DNA from: SGZJ01 sp949372955
GTDB lineage: Bacteria; Bacteroidota; Bacteroidia; Flavobacteriales; Flavobacteriaceae
Assembly: GCA_949372955.1 (NCBI GenBank)
Contig: CASIAX010000008.1
Coordinates: forward strand, 111,042 to 175,041
Length of the DNA stretch: 64,000 nucleotides
Direction: 5' to 3'
A program made the position numbers and the translations under genes. How positions within the stretch are numbered: position 1 is the first letter of the stretch; each line of letters starts with the position of its first letter. Under the pieces are notes generated by a model. The model was given only the letters and a program-made list of their open reading frames with translations, did no database searches and was not told where the DNA came from. This document shows, one piece after another, positions 9,085-17,948 of the stretch.

Positions 9085-10076
9085 TTTTTGCTTATTTTTT
9101 GAAGAGATTTTAGAGATTTTAATGCTCTTTTAGAATTTAAAGACTCTTGTGCTAATTCAAATCCTTGCTGGATACTAACTCCTTTATAAGTTGAAATTGC
9201 AATTCCTGCATTAGCACATACTACGTTATTTTGAGCTTCAGATCCATTTCCGTTAATTATATCCATAAAAATTTTTGATGAAGATTCAATTGAATTACCT
9301 CCAGAAATTTGATGTTTTTTAATCTGTGGTACTTTTAAGTAATTAGCATCAATAATTATTTCTGAACTATTAGTACATATTTTAGTTTTACCTGTTAACG
9401 AAACCTCATCATACCCGTCAAGAGAATGTATAATACTGTATTTTTTATCTGTTTTTTGATATAAGTAAGAATAAAGCCTTAATAATTCTAAGTTAAATAC
9501 ACCTACCATTTGATTCTTTGGTAAAGAGGGGTTTACCATTGGTCCTAGAATATTAAAAAAAGTTTTAACTCCCATTTTTTTTCTAATAGGAGCTACATTT
9601 TTCATTGCAGGATGAAATAGTGGAGCATGCAAAATACATATTCCAGCCTTATCAATACATTCAATTAAAAAGTCCTGATCATTAGAAAACTTAACTCCTA
9701 AGAAGTCTAAAATATTGGAAGACCCACAAGCTGATGATACTCCATAATTTCCATGTTTTGCAACTTTAACATCTATACCAGCACATATAAATGAAGATAA
9801 GGTTGAAATGTTAAATGTATCTTTTCCATCTCCTCCGGTGCCACATAAGTCTATTGTATTAAAATCAGATAAATCAATTGGTAGACATAACTCAAGTAAG
9901 GCTTCTTTAAAACCTATTAGTTCTTCTATTGTAATACTTCTCATCAAATAAACAGTTAAAAATGCAGCAATTTCATTTGAGTTATAATCTCCTTTAGAAA
10001 TTTTAACTAAAACAACTTTAGCCTCATTTTTAGATAAATTTTCATGATTTGTTAATCTATTTAATATGTTTTTCAT
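9081..10076 (-). CDS. trpD: anthranilate phosphoribosyltransferase
   Basis: Transfers the phosphoribosyl group of PRPP to anthranilate. The glycine-rich PRPP loop CGTGGDGKDTFNIST and the motif KHGNYGVSSACGSSN are complete, as is the HPAMKNVAPIRKKMG region. At 331 aa it is the stand-alone enzyme without a glutaminase domain. It lies 2 nt after trpG and overlaps trpC. Confidence 0.96.
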   Translation of the reverse strand: MKNILNRLTNHENLSKNEAKVVLVKISKGDYNSNEIAAFLTVYLMRSITIEELIGFKEALLELCLPIDLSDFNTIDLCGTGGDGKDTFNISTLSSFICAGIDVKVAKHGNYGVSSACGSSNILDFLGVKFSNDQDFLIECIDKAGICILHAPLFHPAMKNVAPIRKKMGVKTFFNILGPMVNPSLPKNQMVGVFNLELLRLYSYLYQKTDKKYSIIHSLDGYDEVSLTGKTKICTNSSEIIIDANYLKVPQIKKHQISGGNSIESSSKIFMDIINGNGSEAQNNVVCANAGIAISTYKGVSIQQGFELAQESLNSKRALKSLKSLQKISKK

Positions 10077-10078
10077 TA

Positions 10079-10645
10079 TTAAGAATTTAACCAGTTATTT
10101 AATATTTGTTTTCCGTCTGGCGTAAGAAGGGATTCAGGATGAAATTGAACTCCTTTTACATCATAATTTTTGTGTCTAAGAGACATTATATTACCATTAT
10201 TATCAATTGCAGTCACCTCTAATAAATCAGGAATATTTTTGTCTACCACCCAAGAATGATACCTCCCAGTTAGAAATTTTTTACTTAAGCCTTTGAATAT
10301 AGGTTCGTCATCTACTATAATAATTGTTTCCATATCAACACCATGATATACTTCTTTTAAATTAATTAAGGTTCCATCAAACACCTCTGCAATTGCTTGA
10401 TGACCCAGGCACACTCCTAGTATACTTTTTGAGGCTGCATATTTTTTTATAATTTTTTTTAGATCACCAGCTTCATTAGGAATACCTGGTCCAGGGGAGA
10501 GCAATATTCTGTCAAATCTTAAAGGAAGAGAAATATCCATTTTATCATTTCTAACCACGGTTACTTCGCAATCTAATTCCTTTAAGTAGAGTGCTAAATT
10601 ATAAGTAAAGCTATCGTAGTTATCTATTAGTAATATTTTTTGCAT
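10079..10645 (-). CDS. trpG: anthranilate synthase glutaminase subunit
   Basis: Class I glutamine amidotransferase that supplies ammonia to TrpE. The nucleophile is C79 in GVCLGHQ, with the His-Glu dyad in VQFHPES near the C-terminus; LSPGPGIP forms the oxyanion strand. At 188 aa this is the usual stand-alone size. A TrpG of this kind can also serve aminodeoxychorismate synthase (PabA role); the operon position makes anthranilate its main job. Confidence 0.95.
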   Translation of the reverse strand: MQKILLIDNYDSFTYNLALYLKELDCEVTVVRNDKMDISLPLRFDRILLSPGPGIPNEAGDLKKIIKKYAASKSILGVCLGHQAIAEVFDGTLINLKEVYHGVDMETIIIVDDEPIFKGLSKKFLTGRYHSWVVDKNIPDLLEVTAIDNNGNIMSLRHKNYDVKGVQFHPESLLTPDGKQILNNWLNS

Positions 10646-10648
10646 ATT

Positions 10649-12049
10649 TTATATTTCTTGGGCAATCTTTATGGCTTTAGTTAATGCACCTAGTTTATTA
10701 TATACTTCTTGTAACTCATTATTAGAATTAGATTTTGAAATTATTCCAGCTCCAGCCTGCCAGTTTAGTTGATGGTTTTTACTTAAAAAAGTTCTTATCA
10801 TAATTGCATGATTGAAGTTTCCGCTAAAATCCATAAATCCAATTGCTCCCCCATAAAAACTTCTATTAGTCAATTCATATTTCTCGATTAATTGCATTGC
10901 TTTGTATTTTGGTGCTCCGCTAAGTGTCCCGGCTGGAAAAGTGTCTGCAACAACTCTCATGGTTGAGATGTTCTTAGATTTTTTGGCTATAACTTTGCTT
11001 ACTAAATGAATTACATGTGAAAAGAATTGTATTTCTCGATATTTATCTACTCTAACTTCTGTGCCATTTCTAGCCAAATCATTTCTAGCTAAATCAACCA
11101 ACATTACATGCTCACTATTTTCTTTTGAATCTTCTGATAATTTATTTGCTGATTCAGCATCTTTTAGGTCATCTCCAGTTCTTTTAAATGTTCCTGCAAT
11201 TGGATGAATTTCGGCACTTCCGTGATTGACAATTAATTGCGCCTCAGGTGAACTGCCAAATATTTTATAATCTCCATAATCAAAATAGAAAAGGTAAGGC
11301 GACGGGTTTATGCTTCTTAGTGCTCTATAGACATTAAATTCATCACCAATAAAGCTTTGGGTAAACTTCTTTGATAAAACCAATTGAAACACATCTCCTC
11401 TTTTACAATGTGCTTTAGCTATATCAACGTGTTTTAAAAAATCATTATCGGATAAATTTGAACTAATTTCACCCTCAGTCACAAAGTTATAGTTAGGGTA
11501 ATTCTTTGCGCTGATTAATTGTAATATTTCTTCAATATTATTGTTTTTATTATAACAATTCGCAAAGACATGTGCCTCATTTTGAAAATGATTTATTGCA
11601 ATAATATTTTGATAAACGGCATAATATATATCTGGAATGTTAGGGTTATTTTCTTTTTTTGAAATTTCTATATCTTCGAAATATCTAACAGCATCATAGT
11701 TAATGTATCCAAAAAGTCCATTATTAATAAATTTAAATTTTTTTACATCTACTGCAAATAATTGTGTGAAATCGTGTATTATATTTGGGATGCTAGATGA
11801 TTTATTTAACGCAACTGTTTTACTTGAATCGTCTGGATAGGTATACTCAATTTGTTCATTATGTATCTTTATTGATGATATTGGATTACAGCATATGTAC
11901 GAAAAACTATTATCAACTGTATGGTAGTCACTACTCTCTAATAAAATACTATTTGGGTATTTATCTCTAATCTTTAAATATATACTAACTGGCGTAATTG
12001 TATCAGATAGTATTTTTTTATGGTTTGTGATTAATTTATATTTCTTCAT
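10649..12049 (-). CDS. trpE: anthranilate synthase component I
   Basis: Converts chorismate to anthranilate with ammonia from TrpG; first committed step to Trp. The chorismate-binding domain carries IAGTFKRTGDD, EHVMLVDLARNDLAR and SGAPKYKAMQ, and ends with WQAGAGII. The N-terminal LLESSDY element resembles the Trp feedback motif (LLES). Length 466 aa is normal. It is the first structural gene of the operon, directly behind the attenuator terminator: only about 6 nt separate the T-run from the ATG. Confidence 0.95.
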   Translation of the reverse strand: MKKYKLITNHKKILSDTITPVSIYLKIRDKYPNSILLESSDYHTVDNSFSYICCNPISSIKIHNEQIEYTYPDDSSKTVALNKSSSIPNIIHDFTQLFAVDVKKFKFINNGLFGYINYDAVRYFEDIEISKKENNPNIPDIYYAVYQNIIAINHFQNEAHVFANCYNKNNNIEEILQLISAKNYPNYNFVTEGEISSNLSDNDFLKHVDIAKAHCKRGDVFQLVLSKKFTQSFIGDEFNVYRALRSINPSPYLFYFDYGDYKIFGSSPEAQLIVNHGSAEIHPIAGTFKRTGDDLKDAESANKLSEDSKENSEHVMLVDLARNDLARNGTEVRVDKYREIQFFSHVIHLVSKVIAKKSKNISTMRVVADTFPAGTLSGAPKYKAMQLIEKYELTNRSFYGGAIGFMDFSGNFNHAIMIRTFLSKNHQLNWQAGAGIISKSNSNNELQEVYNKLGALTKAIKIAQEI

Positions 12050-12054
12050 ATTAT

Positions 12055-12091
12055 TTAATAAAAAAAGGCTTATCGTAAACGATAAGCCTTT
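12055..12091 (-). terminator. trp attenuator terminator
   Basis: Read on the minus strand, AAAGGCTTATCG-TTTA-CGATAAGCCTTT is a perfect 12-bp hairpin (12064-12091) followed by a T-rich run and the trpE start. It lies between the trpL leader ORF and trpE, so it must act before the structural genes. Its loop and stem tip (GTTTACG) are complementary to the last codons of trpL (CGTAAAC), which offers the competing antiterminator. Confidence 0.9.
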
Positions 12092-12114
12092 ATATTTTGG
12101 TTAATACTATAGGG

Positions 12115-12174
12115 TTAGTTTACGAATAGTCTTTCGTTATGCCACCAGCAAGTATTTTGAATTATTTTTATCAT
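12115..12174 (-). CDS. trpL: trp operon leader peptide (tandem Trp codons)
   Basis: A 19-codon ORF starting at ATG 12174 and ending at TAA 12115, encoding MIKIIQNTCWWHNERLFVN. The two adjacent Trp codons (TGG TGG, positions 10-11) are the tryptophan sensor of a classic attenuator. Downstream mRNA can fold as ACGAA/TTCGT (12122-12137) or, if the ribosome stalls on the Trp codons, release TTCGTAAAC to pair with GTTTACG in the terminator loop. The start lies only 8 nt beyond the -7 box, so the leader is probably translated from a leaderless or near-leaderless mRNA. The structure may correspond to the known Bacteroid-trp motif, which I cannot check. Confidence 0.88.
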   Translation of the reverse strand: MIKIIQNTCWWHNERLFVN

Positions 12175-12182
12175 AATTTATC

Positions 12183-12212
12183 TAAATATAACATTCCTTT
12201 AAAAAAAAACAA
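12183..12212 (-). promoter_or_regulatory. trp operon promoter (Bacteroidetes type)
   Basis: On the minus strand TTG (12212-12210), a 19-nt spacer and TATATTTA (12190-12183) match the TTG-N19-TAnnTTTG consensus with one mismatch in the -7 box. It sits exactly where a trpL transcript must start. Confidence 0.75.
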
Positions 12213-12359
12213 ATTTAATTGATAATAAGTGTCATTTGATTACTTATTATTATGGATTATTAATTTTATCATTAGTTAAGATTAGTTTTTAATAATTTTT
12301 CTATCACATAATTATTAATTATGTAAATCTCAACTATAATTCAAATTTCATCTATTTTT

Positions 12360-12393
12360 TTGTTTAAGCTTGTTTGTATATCATATATATTTA
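12360..12393 (+). promoter_or_regulatory. possible thrA promoter
   Basis: TATATTTA at 12386-12393 resembles the -7 box, with a TTG at 12360-12362 (23-nt spacer, longer than optimal). The ATG of the aspartokinase gene follows 21 nt later. The rest of the 12213-12359 spacer is AT-rich with no leader peptide, riboswitch or terminator that I can recognise. Confidence 0.35.
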
Positions 12394-12414
12394 GTGACAA
12401 TTAAAATATGAGTA

Positions 12415-14865
12415 ATGAAGATTTTCAAATTTGGTGGCACTTCAGTTGGTTCAGCACATAATATTAAAATAATTAGAGACATTGTATCTAATAATATCAT
12501 TAACGGAAGGTTGGTAATAGTTGTATCGGCTATTGGGGGGGTTACCGATAAATTATTTGAATTAGGTAATCATGCTTTTAATAAAAATAAAAATTATAAA
12601 GACTTTTATCATGAAATATGTAATTTCCATAATTCCATAATTAATGATTTGTTTAATCGCATTGATTCTAAAGCTTTAATTGATATAGTTCAATTAACTT
12701 ATGTTGAAATTGAAATTGTAATTGATGAAATATTTAAAACTAATATTTTTTCATTATCAACTCAAGATAAGATTCTTAGTTTTGGTGAGTTATTATCCTC
12801 TTTAATTATTTCTGAGTTCTTTAAAATGTCTCAAATTGATGTATTTCATATAAATTCTCAAGAACTAATTGTAACTGACAGTAACTTCACTAATGCACAA
12901 GTTGATTCTATCAAAACATTTAAAAATATTCAAAAGCTATTCAATATACATAGTAACAGAGTTTTCGTTTTACCTGGCTTTGTTGCTAAATCTACACATA
13001 ATGAAATAACAACTTTGGGTCGAGGAGGGTCTGATTATACGGCTTCAATTTTGGCAGCAGCATTAAATGCAGAAGAACTTCAAATCTGGACTGATGTTAG
13101 CGGAATGTACACAAGTAATCCAAAAATTGTAAGTCAAGCAAGACCAATTAATTACATGTCATATGAAGAAGCTTTAGAGTTTTCACATTTTGGAGCTAAA
13201 GTTATTTACCCACCAACTATTCAACCTGTTTTAAGCTCTAATATTCCAATTTTAATTAAAAATACATTACATCCTAATGATTTAGGTACATCCATCTCAA
13301 ATAAAAAAACTATAAATGATGTTGGAGTTAAAGGAATTAGTAATATTGACAATATAGCTCTACTTACACTTCAAGGTAATGGAATGGTTGGTGTTCCTGG
13401 ATTTTCTAAAAGATTATTTGGAACATTAAGTCAAGAAAAAATTAATATCATTTTAATTACTCAAGCTTCTTCAGAACATGCTATCTGTGTTGCTATTCAG
13501 CAAAATGATGTAAAAGTTGCAGAGAAAGCTATTAATGATTGTTTTAAAAATGATATTAATACTAATAAATTAGACCCAATTATTGTTGAATTAGATTTAG
13601 CTATTATTGCTGTAATTGGTGATAAAATGAAAAGTCAGCAAGGAGTTAGTGGTAAAATGTTTAGTATTTTAGGCAAAAACAATGTTAATATAAGAGCTAT
13701 AGCTCAAGGAGCATCAGAAAGAAACATTTCAGCTGTAATTTTAAAAAAAGATGTAAAAAAAGCACTTAACTCTTTACATGAGATTTATTTTAATGATAAT
13801 GTCAAACAGTTGAATATATTTATTACTGGAGTCGGCAATGTTGGAAAGGAATTAATAAAACAAATTCATAATCAACAAGATTATTTAAAAGAAAAATTGA
13901 ATGTTAACTTAAGGTTAATAGGACTTTCTAATTCTAAAAAAATGCATTTCAATATAAATGGAATTGATTTAGATAAATGGGAGTTAAGCTTGTCAAACGG
14001 AGTTATGAGTTCATTCAACGACTTTCAGAATAAAGTACTTGATTTAAATTTAAGAAATAGCATTTTTTTGGATATTACAGCAAATAAAGATATTTGTAAT
14101 TATTACAATAATTATTTAATAAAAAATATTGCAGTCATAGCTTGTAATAAAATTGCCTGTTCGTTGAGTTTTAAATCTTATGAAGATTTAAAAAGAACAT
14201 CACTCAAGTTTAAATCACCGTTTCTATTTGAAACTAATGTTGGAGCTGGTTTACCTATTTTAAGCACATTAAATAATCTACTTTTATCAGGAGATGAAAT
14301 CATTTCAATTGAGGCTGTATTGTCTGGAAGCTTAAATTTTATTTTCAATAATTATGACGGTACTAAATCTTTTTTAAATATCATTAAACAAGCAAAAAAA
14401 GAGGGTTATACTGAGCCAGATCCAAGAATAGATTTAAGTGGTATTGATGTCGCTAGAAAAATTTTAATTTTAGCACGAGAAAGCGGATCAAATATTAATT
14501 TGGAAGATATAATTAATGAATCTTTTATTAAAGGTTATGATTTTAGAAATGATTCTTCTTTAGATGATTTTTATAATTTCGTCAAATTAAACGAAAAATA
14601 TTTTAAAGATATGTTCAATAGCTCTTTTTCAAAAAATTGTCAACTGAAATATGTTGCAGAATATACTGATGATGGAGCTAAAATTGGTTTACGTGAAATT
14701 TCTAAAAACCATCCGTTTTATAATTTAAAAGGAAAAGATAATATTGTTCTATTTCATACAAAAAGATATCGTGATCAGCCATTAATAATTAAAGGTGCAG
14801 GTGCGGGTGCTAGCGTAACTGCTGCCGGTTTATTTGCCGATATTATTAAAGTTAATAATATTTGA
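12415..14865 (+). CDS. thrA: bifunctional aspartokinase / homoserine dehydrogenase
   Basis: Fused enzyme catalysing the first and third steps of the aspartate family: aspartate phosphorylation and reduction of aspartate semialdehyde to homoserine. The kinase starts with MKIFKFGGTSVG and has TLGRGGSDYTA and FGAKVIYPP; two ACT-like regulatory segments follow (about residues 310-455). The dehydrogenase half begins near FITGVGNVGKE (GxGxxG) and contains ETNVGAGLP and EPDPRIDLSG. Length 816 aa fits ThrA/MetL. It is alone here, without thrB/thrC, and divergent from trp. Its product feeds metX encoded nearby. An ATG at 12408 is out of frame and was not used. Confidence 0.96.
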   Translation: MKIFKFGGTSVGSAHNIKIIRDIVSNNIINGRLVIVVSAIGGVTDKLFELGNHAFNKNKNYKDFYHEICNFHNSIINDLFNRIDSKALIDIVQLTYVEIEIVIDEIFKTNIFSLSTQDKILSFGELLSSLIISEFFKMSQIDVFHINSQELIVTDSNFTNAQVDSIKTFKNIQKLFNIHSNRVFVLPGFVAKSTHNEITTLGRGGSDYTASILAAALNAEELQIWTDVSGMYTSNPKIVSQARPINYMSYEEALEFSHFGAKVIYPPTIQPVLSSNIPILIKNTLHPNDLGTSISNKKTINDVGVKGISNIDNIALLTLQGNGMVGVPGFSKRLFGTLSQEKINIILITQASSEHAICVAIQQNDVKVAEKAINDCFKNDINTNKLDPIIVELDLAIIAVIGDKMKSQQGVSGKMFSILGKNNVNIRAIAQGASERNISAVILKKDVKKALNSLHEIYFNDNVKQLNIFITGVGNVGKELIKQIHNQQDYLKEKLNVNLRLIGLSNSKKMHFNINGIDLDKWELSLSNGVMSSFNDFQNKVLDLNLRNSIFLDITANKDICNYYNNYLIKNIAVIACNKIACSLSFKSYEDLKRTSLKFKSPFLFETNVGAGLPILSTLNNLLLSGDEIISIEAVLSGSLNFIFNNYDGTKSFLNIIKQAKKEGYTEPDPRIDLSGIDVARKILILARESGSNINLEDIINESFIKGYDFRNDSSLDDFYNFVKLNEKYFKDMFNSSFSKNCQLKYVAEYTDDGAKIGLREISKNHPFYNLKGKDNIVLFHTKRYRDQPLIIKGAGAGASVTAAGLFADIIKVNNI

Positions 14866-14978
14866 TTTAGATTAATTTTTTTAATCTGTAATAACATTAC
14901 CTAATTTAGCATTGTATTTAATATTTAAAAAAGTGTGAGTCATGCGTGTATAAATATTTATATTGTCTCTTTTTTATA

Positions 14979-15062
14979 ATGAATATTACAGCTCAAGGCA
15001 ATTATAAAGGGCTTTCAGATTACTACAAAGACCAGTTTATAATAGGGACAATTAAGAGCTAG
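14979..15062 (+). pseudogene. 27-codon ORF resembling the N-terminus of a GH10 xylanase
   Basis: Between thrA and the end of prmC an ATG at 14979 opens a 27-codon frame whose second half, GLSDYYKDQFIIGT, looks like the first strand of glycoside hydrolase family 10 enzymes (typically GLKDAYKDYFxIGxA). It ends at a TAG overlapping the prmC stop region. It is far too short to be an enzyme, so I read it as a remnant of a deleted gene. A chance resemblance is possible. Confidence 0.35.
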
Positions 15063-15900
15063 ACGACTTCAATCCTCTAATAAATCTATATTTTCCAAAA
15101 ACATCTTTTTTTAACTCGATTTCAGAAAATCTATAAGAAGCTAAGAGTGATTCCATTTCATTGAACAAATTCTCATTTATCTCAAAATACACACTTCCTT
15201 TTTCACTTAAATTAGATTTTGCAAATTCTAAAATAGCTCTGTAAAAGACTAGCGGATCATCATCATCAACAAATAAAGCTAATGGAGGTTCAAAATTCAA
15301 TACATTATTTTGAATTTTTATTTTTTCTAAATTCCTTACATATGGCGGATTAGAAACAATTAAATCGTATTTTTTTTCAGATGTATAGCTGAAAATATCG
15401 GCACTAATAAAACTAATGTCAACTTCATTTTTTTGAGTATTATCCTTCGCTAATTCTAATGCAGCATCACTTATATCTAGAGCAGAAACAGTATAATCTG
15501 TATTATTCTTTGCTAACGAAATAGGGATGCAACCAGTACCAGTTCCTATATCTAAAATTGAGATTTTATTTTTTTCAGATTTGAGAATCCAATCTACTAA
15601 CTCTTCTGTTTCAGGTCTTGGAATTAACGCTGAAGGAGTACAAATAAAATCAAGTCCATAAAAAGATGTTGTATTTAGTATGTACTGTATAGGCTCTTCA
15701 TTTAATAGCCTTATAATTACTTTTGAGAACATATCAAGCTGCTCTTTATTAATAAGCTCCTCGCCTACCAATAACAGTTTAGTGGGAGTTATATTCAAAT
15801 ACTCTTCACATAGTATTTTAAAAAAAGATAGAACCTCTTCTTTCTGATAAGTGACAGACAACTTAGTTATAAAGTCAATTTTTAAATCTTTTAATTTCAT
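15052..15900 (-). CDS. prmC: peptide chain release factor N5-glutamine methyltransferase
   Basis: Methylates the GGQ glutamine of release factors RF1/RF2 using SAM. The SAM loop ILDIGTGTGCIPISLA and the substrate Gln-binding motif SNPPYVRN are both present, together with the upstream PRPETEELV element. Length 282 aa is normal. The start overlaps the stop of the upstream GNAT gene by one base (TAATG), suggesting coupling. Confidence 0.95.
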   Translation of the reverse strand: MKLKDLKIDFITKLSVTYQKEEVLSFFKILCEEYLNITPTKLLLVGEELINKEQLDMFSKVIIRLLNEEPIQYILNTTSFYGLDFICTPSALIPRPETEELVDWILKSEKNKISILDIGTGTGCIPISLAKNNTDYTVSALDISDAALELAKDNTQKNEVDISFISADIFSYTSEKKYDLIVSNPPYVRNLEKIKIQNNVLNFEPPLALFVDDDDPLVFYRAILEFAKSNLSEKGSVYFEINENLFNEMESLLASYRFSEIELKKDVFGKYRFIRGLKSSSS

Positions 15901-16391
15901 TACAGATTTTTAGTCATATGAATATCACAAGAAAAATGGCTAGTATTACCTAGTGCTCCATTTATTTTTTTGAATCCAAACTTGTCATATAATATTATTG
16001 CTGACTGAAGTTGAGTAATTGTTTCTAAGTAACATATTTTAAAATTTGATTCGATAGCAAAATTTAAGCATTTTTGTAGCATTTCTTTACCTAAACCTTT
16101 ACCTCTAATTGATTTTGAAAAATACATTTTTTGAAGCTCACATATATTGTCATCTCCATTTTCTAAAGGCTTTATACCCCCACCACCTACAATAATACCA
16201 TTAGACTCAATAATAAAATATTTTTCTCTATTATTTTGATAACTTTCGTACATAATATCAGTTTCGCTATCTGCATATGCTGTTCCAATAAGTGGTAATT
16301 TTAACTCAACGAAAACATCTCTAATTACGTTTCGAATTTGCAAATTATCTTGTGGTAGAATTTCTCTAATAATGTAACTGGAATCTTTCAA
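15900..16391 (-). CDS. GNAT family N-acetyltransferase
   Basis: A 163-residue Gcn5-related acetyltransferase; substrate unknown. The acetyl-CoA loop is SKSIRGKGLGKEML (R/QxxGxG/A type) at about residues 93-106, followed by a C-terminal YDKFGFKKI. It is translationally coupled to prmC (TAATG), which is suggestive of a protein- or ribosome-related substrate but does not prove it. Confidence 0.85.
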   Translation of the reverse strand: MKDSSYIIREILPQDNLQIRNVIRDVFVELKLPLIGTAYADSETDIMYESYQNNREKYFIIESNGIIVGGGGIKPLENGDDNICELQKMYFSKSIRGKGLGKEMLQKCLNFAIESNFKICYLETITQLQSAIILYDKFGFKKINGALGNTSHFSCDIHMTKNL

Positions 16392-16428
16392 TTTAGAACA
16401 AATTTATGTAGTGTGAATATACATGAAA

Positions 16429-16448
16429 AATACATTAATTAATGTATT
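16429..16448. repeat. 20-bp perfect palindrome in the GNAT/helicase intergenic region
   Basis: AATACATTAATTAATGTATT is its own reverse complement and lies 38 bp upstream of the GNAT start, within the 210-bp divergent spacer 16392-16601. It could be an operator for a dimeric regulator or simply an AT-rich coincidence. The rest of the spacer shows nothing I can name. Confidence 0.4.
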
Positions 16449-16601
16449 CAATTAGCAAAAACACTAAACCTAAAACAACTATAATTGATACTTAATTAAT
16501 AATTAATATATCTGGTTGACTGATTGAATACAGATTTATAATAATATCATAAGATTAAATAGTTAGAATGTATTGTTACTATCTTTACTGAAAAAATTTT
16601 T

Positions 16602-17942
16602 ATGTCAAAACAGTTTTTAGATTTAGGAGTAAATAAACAATTACAAAAAAGTCTAGTTGATTTAGAAATTTGTATTCCTACAGAAATACAAGAACAAACC
16701 ATACCAGTTATTCTTGGTCAAAAAAAAGATATTACTGTTTTAGCAAAAACTGGTACTGGAAAAACAGTAGCTTTTGGCATTCCTTTATTACAGCTAATTG
16801 ACGTTAAAGATACCAAAATACAAACGTTAATATTAACCCCGACAAGAGAGTTAGGGCAACAGATTTATAATAATTTAAAGAGTTTTACTAATGATAGTCC
16901 TGAGATTTTAATAAGCTCAACACTTGGTGGTATTCCAATAAAACCTCAGATTGAAAGTTTAACTAAAACAACACATCTAGTTGTAGCAACACCGGGAAGA
17001 TTAGTTGATTTAATAAAGCGTGGTGCTATTAGCGTAGTTGATTTAAAATACTTGGTTTTAGATGAGGCTGATGAAATGGTAAGTGCATTAAAAGAAGAAG
17101 TTGATTTTATTATTAAAAAAATCCCTAAATCAAGAAGAACATTACTGTTTACAGCTACCATGTCTGGAACTATTAAGCAACTAGTTCAAAATTATATGTC
17201 AAAACATGTCACACACATTGAAGTGGATATGAAAACCAAAGGGCATCAAGGGATTGAACATCAATTTGTAGTAGTAGAGCCAATAGAAAAATTAGACGTT
17301 TTACTTCATTTTTTAAATTCCAAAGAAGGAGATCGTGGAATTATATTTTGTAAAACTAAAGCTGCAGTTAATAAATTAGCAAAGAAATTAGCAATAAATA
17401 AATTTTCTTCAGGAGCTATTCACGGAAGTTTAACTCAAGGAATACGTGATAGAATTATGGGGCAGTTTAGACAAGGCCACATTAATATTTTAGTTGCGAC
17501 TGATCTAGCATCTCGTGGTATTGACGTCAAAGAAATCTCCTACGTTATAAATTATCATTTACCAGACACATATGAGAACTATGTTCATCGAAGCGGTCGT
17601 ACTGCTAGAGCTGGAGCTAAAGGATATGCACTTACTATTTTACAAAAAGAAGAAGTTATAGACATTGCAGATTTTGAAACGGAATTAGGAATTAAATTTA
17701 ATGAATTTATAAAGGCAGATGCACAGAGCATTGAAGAAAATAACACTTTACTATGGGCAAAAAAAATATTTAAAACAAAGCCAAACCGAGAAGTAGATTA
17801 TAATTTCAAAACTAAAGTAAATACTATATTTCATCATCTAACAAAGGAAGAGCTAATAGATAAACTGCTAGCTAATCAATTAGCAATGCCTAGTAAATCA
17901 ATAGGTAAAATAGAGGTCATTAAAAAGCATAAAAATAACTAA
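16602..17942 (+). CDS. DEAD-box ATP-dependent RNA helicase
   Basis: RNA helicase of 446 aa with all core motifs: Q motif region EICIPTEIQEQTIP, motif I AKTGTGKT, Ia PTRELGQQ, II DEAD, III TATMSG (T instead of the usual S of SAT), V ATDLASRGID and VI HRSGRTARAG. The C-terminal 80 residues are not a recognisable RNA-binding domain; the tail is basic. Likely role is ribosome assembly or mRNA turnover, perhaps at low temperature. The next helicase starts 7 nt downstream, so the two form an operon. Confidence 0.93.
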   Translation: MSKQFLDLGVNKQLQKSLVDLEICIPTEIQEQTIPVILGQKKDITVLAKTGTGKTVAFGIPLLQLIDVKDTKIQTLILTPTRELGQQIYNNLKSFTNDSPEILISSTLGGIPIKPQIESLTKTTHLVVATPGRLVDLIKRGAISVVDLKYLVLDEADEMVSALKEEVDFIIKKIPKSRRTLLFTATMSGTIKQLVQNYMSKHVTHIEVDMKTKGHQGIEHQFVVVEPIEKLDVLLHFLNSKEGDRGIIFCKTKAAVNKLAKKLAINKFSSGAIHGSLTQGIRDRIMGQFRQGHINILVATDLASRGIDVKEISYVINYHLPDTYENYVHRSGRTARAGAKGYALTILQKEEVIDIADFETELGIKFNEFIKADAQSIEENNTLLWAKKIFKTKPNREVDYNFKTKVNTIFHHLTKEELIDKLLANQLAMPSKSIGKIEVIKKHKNN

Positions 17943-17948
17943 CTAATT

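Noticed and set aside
12408..12420. Alternative thrA start at ATG 12408
   Set aside because: It is out of frame with the kinase (offset of 7 nt).
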